Part shown: positions 1 through 5,008 of the stretch, one piece after another
Position numbering within the stretch: the stretch's first letter is position 1
Layout: each line of letters starts with the position of its first letter
DNA from: an uncultured Fibrobacterota bacterium
GTDB lineage: Bacteria > Fibrobacterota > Chitinivibrionia > Chitinivibrionales > CAIOZP01
Length of the DNA: 6,341 bases
NCBI GenBank assembly: GCA_903862805.1
Contig: CAIOZP010000165.1
Span: 1 to 6,341 of the forward strand
Direction of reading: 5' to 3'
The notes under the pieces: model-generated
The model's input: only the letters and a program-made list of their open reading frames with translations
What the model was told of the DNA's origin: nothing
Databases searched by the model: none
Program-made: the position numbers and the translations under genes

Positions 1-62
1 AAATGTCTCCAAAAAAAACTTCAATATCATCTCTTTCCATCTTACACGTATTTTAGCGAACC

Positions 63-76
63 GGCACGACCGTGCC
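63..76. repeat. Short perfect inverted repeat upstream of the lipoprotein gene
   Basis: The arms GGCACG (63-68) and CGTGCC (71-76) are separated by two bases, and the repeat ends 10 nt before the ribosome binding site. It could be an operator-like palindrome or a small hairpin (5-bp stem, 4-nt loop) in the leader. No T-run follows, so it is not a convincing terminator. The upstream A/T-rich stretch at 1-55 holds a possible -10-like TATTTT at 49-54 without a good -35, so no promoter is called. Confidence 0.4.
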
Positions 77-86
77 TTAGACCAAC

Positions 87-90
87 GGAG
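87..90 (+). promoter_or_regulatory. Ribosome binding site of the lipoprotein gene
   Basis: GGAG lies 5 nt before ATG 96. It favours this start over the GTG at 90, whose first base is the last base of the motif. Confidence 0.6.
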
Positions 91-95
91 TGGAA

Positions 96-1352
96 ATGAA
101 AAACCTGATATTGTTCGTCGGTGCGATCACATGCGGAATGATTCTCGCGTCTTGTAGCAACTCGGCAAATTCGGAGAGCGCGAGGTCGATTGCCTATACT
201 CTGCACTTGGGACTATCTTCAGGCGGAGCGGTTCATATTGCAAAAGATTCCGTGACAACGGCTGCTACATTTTCATATGCAGAGAGCAGCATTGTTGCCA
301 TGACGGTCACCGCAGCAAAGGGATTTCACTTCGTGCGCTGGAGCGGAGACACAAGCGCCACTCCCGATTCATTGCAATTGACCATGACCAGAAGCCGAAC
401 CATCACCGCCGTGTTTGCTCTTGATCCATCCGCGACTCCCGGTACGATGAAGCTCATCAACGGCGGAACATTTGAAATGGGCGCCGGAACTTTGCTTGAT
501 CTTTATACGTGGAAATACGACACCACTATAACCGATACAACTGTAATTGATACCATCATCAAAAAAGACACGACATACAAAACTGTACGAGACACCACGA
601 TCGACACCACGTTACTGAAAGATCCGGTCGTTATCGATACTGTCGTGAAGGATACTGCCGGAAATAATGTGACGGTACACGACACAATCAAAAAAGCCAA
701 CTACTATGGAGACTCGATTCATCAGGTGACCGTGAGTGCTTTCTATATCAGCAACACGGAATGCACGCAAGGCGAATATCTGTCGGTGATGGATACGAAT
801 CCTTCTGTGAGGAACTGGGATCCAACCTCGCCAGTCGAAAATGTCTCCTGGAAAGATGCAGTTCGTTACTGCAACAAACTTTCCGTGAAGAACAAATTGC
901 CGACATGTTACGACACCTCCTCATGGAAATGTGACATAACACAAAAGGGTTACCGCCTTCCGACCGAAGCCGAATGGGAGTTCGCATGCAAAGCCGGAGC
1001 AGACACCGTTCCATATTTCTGGAAGAACGATACAGGGACAATTGCAACTTCTTATGCATGGTTCCTCGACAATAGCGACAGCACCACACATCCGGTTGCG
1101 ACGGATCTGCCCAATGCATTCGGCTTGTACGATATGAGCGGCAATGTCTGGGAATGGACCAACGATGTGTACAGCAAATATGGCAGTGCTGCACAAACGA
1201 ATCCGACCGGGCCTGTTGGAGGATCGTTCCACATGTTCCGCGGCGGATGCTTTTATACTGACACCACGTTTTTGCGTTCTGTCAGACGGAGCTATGCTGC
1301 GGGTCTGTTCAGCGACGAAGGTGTAGGATTCAGGATCGCACAAACAAAGTAA
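96..1352 (+). CDS. Lipoprotein with InlB-like repeat and FGE/SUMF1-like domain
   Basis: The predicted product is 418 aa, exported and lipid-anchored, of unknown function. I chose ATG 96 because GGAG at 87-90 sits 5 nt upstream; an in-frame GTG at 90 would add two residues and overlap that site. Residues 1-19 are a lipoprotein signal peptide ending in the lipobox LASC, with Cys20 as the lipidation site. Residues about 35-109 (ending FVRWSGD...ITAVFA) resemble the divergent InlB B-repeat, a small beta domain common in surface proteins. From about 116 onward it matches the FGE-sulfatase/SUMF1 family: GGTFEMG, NVSWKDAVRYCN, YRLPTEAEWEFACKAG, NAFGLYDMSGNVWEW, FRGG and GVGFRIA. About 70 residues (133-205) rich in Asp-Thr are inserted after the first FGE strand. 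Where true FGE carries two copper-binding cysteines after the GG pair, alignment by eye gives Thr and Leu, so oxidase activity is unlikely. The gene is monocistronic as far as visible and convergent with rsmH. Confidence 0.88.
   Translation: MKNLILFVGAITCGMILASCSNSANSESARSIAYTLHLGLSSGGAVHIAKDSVTTAATFSYAESSIVAMTVTAAKGFHFVRWSGDTSATPDSLQLTMTRSRTITAVFALDPSATPGTMKLINGGTFEMGAGTLLDLYTWKYDTTITDTTVIDTIIKKDTTYKTVRDTTIDTTLLKDPVVIDTVVKDTAGNNVTVHDTIKKANYYGDSIHQVTVSAFYISNTECTQGEYLSVMDTNPSVRNWDPTSPVENVSWKDAVRYCNKLSVKNKLPTCYDTSSWKCDITQKGYRLPTEAEWEFACKAGADTVPYFWKNDTGTIATSYAWFLDNSDSTTHPVATDLPNAFGLYDMSGNVWEWTNDVYSKYGSAAQTNPTGPVGGSFHMFRGGCFYTDTTFLRSVRRSYAAGLFSDEGVGFRIAQTK
519..689 (+). repeat. Asp-Thr-rich degenerate repeat inside the lipoprotein gene
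   Basis: Within about 57 codons the dipeptide Asp-Thr occurs nine times, mostly as DTT or DTI/DTV separated by hydrophobic or basic residues (for example TDTTVIDTII, RDTTIDTTLL, VIDTVVKDT). The alternation of hydrophobic and Thr residues suggests a beta-rich or extended low-complexity insert. At DNA level the units are diverged, which points to an old expansion and not a recent tandem duplication. It sits in the N-terminal part of the FGE-like domain, between the GGTFEMG strand and the HQVTVSAFYI strand. Confidence 0.6.
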
Positions 1353-1360
1353 TCAGGCTT

Positions 1361-1387
1361 GACAAAAAGAGAGATCAGGCTTTGATC
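1361..1387 (-). terminator. Possible weak intrinsic terminator of rsmH
   Basis: Read on the minus strand, GATCA and TGATC (1387-1383 and 1377-1373) form a 5-bp stem with a 5-nt loop that overlaps the rsmH stop codon. It is followed by TCTCTTTTTG, giving a T-run at 1368-1364. The stem is short and only moderately stable, so this is a tentative call. The 22-bp gap between the two convergent genes has no better candidate. Confidence 0.3.
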
Positions 1388-2424
1388 GCCCATCTCAATT
1401 TGGCGCAACTCGATCTCGGATTCTCGCGCTGTTCCTCAGCGGATGGACGGATCGGCTCTCTTGACCAGTCGGAATAAATCCCACTACGGAATCCTTCTTG
1501 AAATGATTTCTTCACGCGCCGGTCTTCACCAGAATGAAAGGTGAGGATCGCAATTCTCGCCTGCGGTTTTACACAATATGGAAGCAATGTCAGAAACTGT
1601 TCGAGCACGGCGAACTCGTCGTTGACCGCAATTCGAAGCGCCTGAAAAACCCTCTGGAGTGTTTTTCGTTTTTGTGAATCGACCATGCGTGGAACGGCAT
1701 CGGTAATTGCTGCCGCAAGTTGTCGCGTTGTGTCAATTGATGATGCATTGGCCACGATCGCCGAAGCAATTCGCACGGACTCCGGTTCATCGCTGTAATC
1801 GGCGAGGATCTCGGCGAGTTCATCGGCAGAGAGTTTGCGGATTAATGCCGCCGCCGAAAGTCCCTTGTTCGGATTAAGCCGCAGATCAAGCGGGCCATCG
1901 GCCTTGTATGTGAAACCGCGCGACGGAGTATCGATCTGCATAGACGAAACTCCAAGGTCAGCTAATACGAAATCGAACAGCGTGCCAGCCTCGTTTACGA
2001 TCTGCGAAATGCCAGCGAAGTTGATCCGACGGATAATCAGATTCGCATCTGTCAATCCGAAGCCGCGAAGCCGCGCCTCTGTTTTAGGAAGTTCGATCGG
2101 ATCGACATCAATTGCGAACAGCCGACCTGTCGGCAGGATCTTCATCGCGAGCTCGCGAGTGTGTCCACCCCAGCCCAGCGTAGCATCGAGTCCGGTCTCG
2201 CCGTCTTTTGGGTTAAGTACCTCAAGGATTTCTTTGACGCAGATCGGACGATGCGTTCCGGCAGGAGTCTGACCGCGCGACATTATGTGTGCCACATCAG
2301 CAGCGTATTTGTCGGCATTCAGCTCCTTGTATTTCTCGACAAAGCTTCGTGGATGTGTCCCACGATAGCGCAGTCTGCGCTTGTGCTCGGTCTGTTCTCC
2401 GTCACTATTCTGATCAGCAGTCAT
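1375..2424 (-). CDS. rsmH: RsmH-family 16S rRNA (cytosine-1402-N4) methyltransferase
   Basis: SAM-dependent methyltransferase of the MraW/RsmH family, which N4-methylates C1402 of 16S rRNA in the decoding centre. I chose ATG 2424 (349 aa) because AAAGGA lies 6 nt upstream; ATGs at 2430 and 2475 are in frame but less well placed. Family signatures by residue: HRPICVKEIL (58-67), SAM-binding GLDATLGWGGHT (78-89), AIDVDP (104-109), LADLGVSSMQID (154-165), RGFTYKADGPLDLRLNP (169-185), FQALRIAVNDE (260-270), FHSGEDRRVKKSF (296-308) and a C-terminal NPRSSCAKLRW (335-345). Differences from classical MraW are a basic N-terminal extension of about 55 residues (KRRLRYRGTHPRSF...EKY) and FHSGEDR in place of the usual FHSLEDR. 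These match, from memory, the form often labelled RsmH2. It stands alone, outside a cell-division (dcw) cluster, and is divergent from lepB. The family call is firm; C1402 specificity is inferred. Confidence 0.93.
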   Translation of the reverse strand: MTADQNSDGEQTEHKRRLRYRGTHPRSFVEKYKELNADKYAADVAHIMSRGQTPAGTHRPICVKEILEVLNPKDGETGLDATLGWGGHTRELAMKILPTGRLFAIDVDPIELPKTEARLRGFGLTDANLIIRRINFAGISQIVNEAGTLFDFVLADLGVSSMQIDTPSRGFTYKADGPLDLRLNPNKGLSAAALIRKLSADELAEILADYSDEPESVRIASAIVANASSIDTTRQLAAAITDAVPRMVDSQKRKTLQRVFQALRIAVNDEFAVLEQFLTLLPYCVKPQARIAILTFHSGEDRRVKKSFQEGFRSGIYSDWSREPIRPSAEEQRENPRSSCAKLRWAIKA

Positions 2425-2430
2425 CGTCAT

Positions 2431-2436
2431 TCCTTT
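2431..2436 (-). promoter_or_regulatory. Ribosome binding site deciding the rsmH start
   Basis: On the minus strand AAAGGA is followed after 6 nt by ATG 2424. The alternative ATG at 2430 directly abuts this motif. The far-upstream ATG at 2475 lies inside the stem-loop, so 2424 is preferred. Confidence 0.6.
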
Positions 2437-2450
2437 CGCTTCGCCCGAAG

Positions 2451-2505
2451 ATATGTTCGTGCAACGATGCGGCACCGTTCTTCATCGAACTGCCGCCGAA
2501 CATAT
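2451..2505. promoter_or_regulatory. Nested inverted repeat / stem-loop between rsmH and lepB
   Basis: Three inverted-repeat pairs are nested in the 114-bp divergent intergenic region: ATATGTTCG 2451-2459 with CGAACATAT 2497-2505; GCGGCA 2469-2474 with TGCCGC 2491-2496; and GTTC 2477-2480 with GAAC 2487-2490. The right arm (2487-2505) is an uninterrupted 19 nt. The left arm is broken by 9 nt (2460-2468) and 2 nt (2475-2476), and the loop is TTCATC. It ends 14 nt from the rsmH ribosome binding site and 22 nt from that of lepB, so it could be a structured leader of either transcript or an operator for divergent promoters. A TATTTT at 2503-2508 could be a lepB -10 box, but no good -35 is seen. 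Confidence 0.55.
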
Positions 2506-2527
2506 TTTCCGCACGATCATTTTTTAT

Positions 2528-2532
2528 GGAGA
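2528..2532 (+). promoter_or_regulatory. Ribosome binding site of lepB
   Basis: GGAGA lies 6 nt before ATG 2539. It fixes the lepB start, although the reading frame stays open far upstream, antisense to rsmH. Confidence 0.7.
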
Positions 2533-2538
2533 ACATCA

Positions 2539-3594
2539 ATGGCGGATAAAACACAGAGCACTGATCAGCAGGCAAAGGCAAAGCGTTCCGAAAAAGACGG
2601 CGCGCTCAACTTCGGCAAGGAAATGGCTTCGGCGCTGGCGATGGCTTTCGTCGCTATTGTGTATGCGATTCAGGCATTCACAATTCCTACGGGTTCGATG
2701 GAGCAGAGTCTTCACATTGGTGATTTTCTTTTGGGGCTGAAGTTCTGGTACGGTGCACCGGTACTCCCGTTCGATATTACCTACACAAAGTTCCCCGCCG
2801 CCGCAAGCCCGAAGCCTGGCGAAGTAATCATCTTCAAATATCCTGGAAAAGATCCCGGCTCCGAAGGCAAGGATTTCATCAAGCGTTGTGTGGCAGGCCC
2901 CGGACAGGTGGTTGAGGTTCACGGCAAAACGCTGACCGTTGACAATAAAGTTTTCAAGCTGCCACCGAAGGGCCAGTTCATTTACAATGCCGAGATCGGC
3001 CCCTGGACGGCCGACTATCCGGCACTTCGGATTCCGAAGAAGGGCGACCTTATAAAGATAGCCGATCTCCCGATCCGCGAATTCGTTTTTGCAAAGACAC
3101 TCATTCATCAGGAACATCCCGACAAAAACATATCGATCCTTTATGACCTCTATGTCGATTCCACTTTGTCAAGCAACATCCAGATGATCAAGCTCGGCAA
3201 CGACAACTACTATTCGTTTCGCCAGTTGACCGACGAATACAACCGATATTCCGACTGGACCAAGACCGCCGAGGTCTTCAAGTATGTGAATGATTTCCTT
3301 TCGGGGCACAGGGTTCAGATTGTGAAAAAGATCCTCGTCGATGGAAAGCCGATCACCGATTACAAGGTTGAGCAGGACTGCTATTTCATGATGGGCGATA
3401 ACCGCGACAACTCGCTTGACGGGCGCTACTGGGGATATGTCGATCGCAATTTCATCAAGGCCAAGGCATTCATTCTGTATTTCTCGCTCGACCCAGATGT
3501 GCCGTGGTATGAATTGCCGCTGAAGATCCGCTGGGATCGCATCGGTAAACTCATCCGCAACTGGGACGGAACGAAGGCCGATCCGGTTCATTGA
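2539..3594 (+). CDS. lepB: Signal peptidase I
   Basis: Membrane-bound serine protease (family S26) that removes signal peptides from exported proteins, 351 aa. After a charged cytoplasmic N-terminus (1-28) there is one membrane segment at about 29-47, followed by the catalytic box IPTGSMEQSL with nucleophile Ser53. The general-base lysine is Lys115 in DFIKRCVAGPGQ. The C-terminal box GDNRDNSLDGRYWG begins at Gly286, and FILYFSLDPD...IRWDRIGK follows. About 170 residues separate Lys115 from the GDNRDNS box, far more than in short Bacillus-type enzymes. That segment contains RIPKKGDLIKI, a feature I associate with FCB-group signal peptidases. The frame runs open upstream to 2161, but that stretch is the antisense of rsmH; MADK at 2539 has the good ribosome binding site and the family-like N-terminus. 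It is first in the lepB-ispD-thiE run and its TGA is 11 nt before the ispD start chosen here. Confidence 0.95.
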   Translation: MADKTQSTDQQAKAKRSEKDGALNFGKEMASALAMAFVAIVYAIQAFTIPTGSMEQSLHIGDFLLGLKFWYGAPVLPFDITYTKFPAAASPKPGEVIIFKYPGKDPGSEGKDFIKRCVAGPGQVVEVHGKTLTVDNKVFKLPPKGQFIYNAEIGPWTADYPALRIPKKGDLIKIADLPIREFVFAKTLIHQEHPDKNISILYDLYVDSTLSSNIQMIKLGNDNYYSFRQLTDEYNRYSDWTKTAEVFKYVNDFLSGHRVQIVKKILVDGKPITDYKVEQDCYFMMGDNRDNSLDGRYWGYVDRNFIKAKAFILYFSLDPDVPWYELPLKIRWDRIGKLIRNWDGTKADPVH

Positions 3595-3605
3595 TCGAGA
3601 TAGCC

Positions 3606-4307
3606 GTGAAACCCAAAGTTTCTCTTGTTCTCGTCGCCGGTGGAATGGGCACAAGGCTCGGTTTACCGCAGCCAAAAGCTTTTGTGGAACTCGCCGGACA
3701 GCCGCTTTTCACTTGGTCGCTTGCGACGCTTGCGGTATTGCCTTATGTCAATCAGATCATAGTAGTCTGTCCTTCTGGTTATGAAAATGAAACGGCAAGG
3801 CTCGCGACACCTTTCGCATCGTGTAAACTTGTAACAGTTGTTGCTGGCGGAGCCGAACGATGGATGTCGGTTCGCAACGGTGTCGAAAAATGTTCTGCCG
3901 ACTGCGATCTTGTTATGGTCCACGACTCGGCTCGGCCATTTGTTTCGGCGACCGTTGTCGATGCTCTGATAGAACGTGTTGATAAATTTCCATGTGTGAT
4001 CACAGCAACGCCGGAGGTTGACACCGTGCGACATTTCGAAAACGATGTCTGCACCGAAACGCTTGACAGATCGAGAATAATCCGTGTCGGGACTCCACAG
4101 GTTTTCAAAAAATCAATCCTCGAAAACGGTTTTGCACTTGCTTCGGAAATGACCACACCTCCGACCGACGAAGCGGCTCTTATCGAGAAGCTCGGCGAGT
4201 CTGTCGGCTTTGCCTGGGGTGATCCGATGAATTTCAAAGTGACCACCGCCGCCGATCTCGAAATCGCAGAGGCAGTAATGAATGCAAGGAAATCCAGTGC
4301 CAGATAA
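3606..4307 (+). CDS. ispD: 2-C-methyl-D-erythritol 4-phosphate cytidylyltransferase
   Basis: Catalyses CTP + MEP to CDP-methylerythritol, the third step of the non-mevalonate (MEP) isoprenoid pathway, in the cytoplasm. With the GTG start at 3606 it is 233 aa, close to the usual 230-240. Signatures by residue: nucleotide-binding VAGGMGTRLGLPQPKAF (10-26) with Arg17 and Lys24 in the catalytic positions; GGAERWMSVRNG (81-92); HDSARPF (106-112) with metal-binding Asp107; PEVDTVR (136-142); RVGTPQVF (160-167); TDEAAL (187-192); and KVTTAADLEIAE (211-222). The GTG has only a weak GAGA 5 nt upstream. A TTG at 3591 overlapping the lepB stop (TTGA) would give 238 aa but has no suitable ribosome binding site; coupling to lepB translation is plausible either way. 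No ispF is fused or adjacent, although the two are often paired elsewhere. Confidence 0.94.
   Translation: MKPKVSLVLVAGGMGTRLGLPQPKAFVELAGQPLFTWSLATLAVLPYVNQIIVVCPSGYENETARLATPFASCKLVTVVAGGAERWMSVRNGVEKCSADCDLVMVHDSARPFVSATVVDALIERVDKFPCVITATPEVDTVRHFENDVCTETLDRSRIIRVGTPQVFKKSILENGFALASEMTTPPTDEAALIEKLGESVGFAWGDPMNFKVTTAADLEIAEAVMNARKSSAR
4286..4290 (+). promoter_or_regulatory. Ribosome binding site deciding the thiE start
   Basis: AAGGA, inside the ispD 3' end, lies 6 nt before GTG 4297. It supports that start over the in-frame ATG at 4282, which lies just upstream of it. Confidence 0.6.
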
Positions 4308-4932
4308 AAAAATGTTTGCTGATGGATTCGGGCTCTACTCAGTTCTTACCGATCCAATCCGCAGCTATGAATATGTGACCGAAGTCCTGGTTGAGCAATC
4401 GGTACAGTTCGTTCAACTCCGTATGAAAAATGCCACGACCTTTGCGGTGCTGAAGATGGCCGAGAAAATGCGAAAGATCACCGAGGGATCATCGACGATT
4501 TTCATAGTTAACGATATGCCGGAGGTTGCCCGCGACTGCGCTGCCGACGGTGTTCACATTGGTCAGGATGACATGCCTTACGCCGAAGTGCGGGCCATGC
4601 TTGGGCCAGATGCGATCATCGGAATTTCGACACACAATCCATCGCAGACAGAGGCCGCATGTTCACTTTCGCCAGACTATATCGGAATCGGGCCGGTCTA
4701 TGCCACGCCGACCAAACAGATCGCCGATCCACCTCTTGGTCTTGATACAATGCGAATCATGCTCGACAAAGCGACCGTTCCGGCAATTTGTATCGGTGGG
4801 ATTTCGCTGGAGCAGCTTCCAGACGTTCTTGGCGCAGGTGCGAAAAACTTCTGCATGGTGCGCCCGATATGTTCATCGGAAAACCCGCGGTCGGTAATCA
4901 AAAAGATTCGCGAAATCTCTTCCGAGCGATAA
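4297..4932 (+). CDS. thiE: Thiamine-phosphate synthase
   Basis: Joins HMP-pyrophosphate and the thiazole phosphate to give thiamine phosphate, the condensation step of vitamin B1 synthesis, in a cytoplasmic TIM-barrel enzyme. With GTG 4297 it is 211 aa, typical for ThiE. Motifs by residue: LYSVLTDP (13-20), VQLRMK (39-44) with pyrophosphate-binding Lys44, VNDMPEVARDCAADGVHIGQDDMP (71-94) with metal-binding Asp73 and Asp92, GISTHNP (109-115) with Ser111, GIGPVYATPTK (130-140) with Lys140, and AICIGGIS (163-170). All residues expected for substrate and Mg2+ binding appear present. Met43 replaces the common Glu of QLREK. The start overlaps the last 11 nt of ispD, implying co-transcription and translational coupling. 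No TPP riboswitch (thi box) is visible, as expected for an internal operon gene. No other thi gene lies in the window, so the thiamine pathway is presumably dispersed. Confidence 0.93.
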   Translation: MPDKKMFADGFGLYSVLTDPIRSYEYVTEVLVEQSVQFVQLRMKNATTFAVLKMAEKMRKITEGSSTIFIVNDMPEVARDCAADGVHIGQDDMPYAEVRAMLGPDAIIGISTHNPSQTEAACSLSPDYIGIGPVYATPTKQIADPPLGLDTMRIMLDKATVPAICIGGISLEQLPDVLGAGAKNFCMVRPICSSENPRSVIKKIREISSER

Positions 4933-4937
4933 TCACC

Positions 4938-4985
4938 GCAGACTGATTTATGGTGTCTGCATCCCGAAAGCTGCAGGCCATTCGG
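4938..4985 (+). other. Short inverted repeats between thiE and the phosphatase gene
   Basis: The 68-bp convergent gap holds several mutually exclusive small hairpins: GCAGAC 4938-4943 with GTCTGC 4955-4960; CTGCA 4957-4961 with TGCAG 4972-4976; and CCGAA 4964-4968 with TTCGG 4981-4985. None is followed by a T-run, so I do not call an intrinsic terminator, although the region must separate two convergent transcripts. Confidence 0.3.
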
Positions 4986-4988
4986 TGT

Positions 4989-5008
4989 ATTATTGATGAA
5001 TCAATAAT
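4989..5008. repeat. AT-rich palindrome over the phosphatase stop codon
   Basis: Two perfect 9-bp arms, ATTATTGAT (4989-4997) and ATCAATAAT (5000-5008), flank a 2-bp centre. The palindrome covers the TGA and the last codons (Ile-Asp-Tyr) of the minus-strand phosphatase gene. It could be the base of a transcript-end hairpin or a protein-binding site. No T-run follows on either strand. Confidence 0.45.

Noticed and set aside
748..1343. Long open frames antisense to the lipoprotein gene
   Set aside because: They are Cys/Arg-rich low-quality translations with no recognisable motif, and the plus-strand frame has a clear signal peptide and domain.
1352..1382. Direct repeat ATCAGGCTT at 1352-1360 and 1374-1382
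   Set aside because: Nine bases with no flanking mobile-element gene or inverted ends; probably chance in a short intergenic gap.
2161..2538. Upstream in-frame extension of lepB by 126 residues
   Set aside because: It is antisense to rsmH, has no signal-peptidase-like content, and ATG 2539 has a well-spaced GGAGA and a normal family N-terminus.
3591..3605. TTG start for ispD overlapping the lepB stop
   Set aside because: The TTGA overlap is attractive for coupling, but there is no ribosome binding site at proper spacing; GTG 3606 gives a more typical N-terminus. It is kept as an alternative only.
2536..3675. Minus-strand open frames opposite lepB and ispD
   Set aside because: They have no family motifs and lie antisense to two well-supported enzymes.
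4933..5000. Strong intrinsic terminator between thiE and the phosphatase gene
   Set aside because: Several short stems exist but none is followed by a T-run on either strand.
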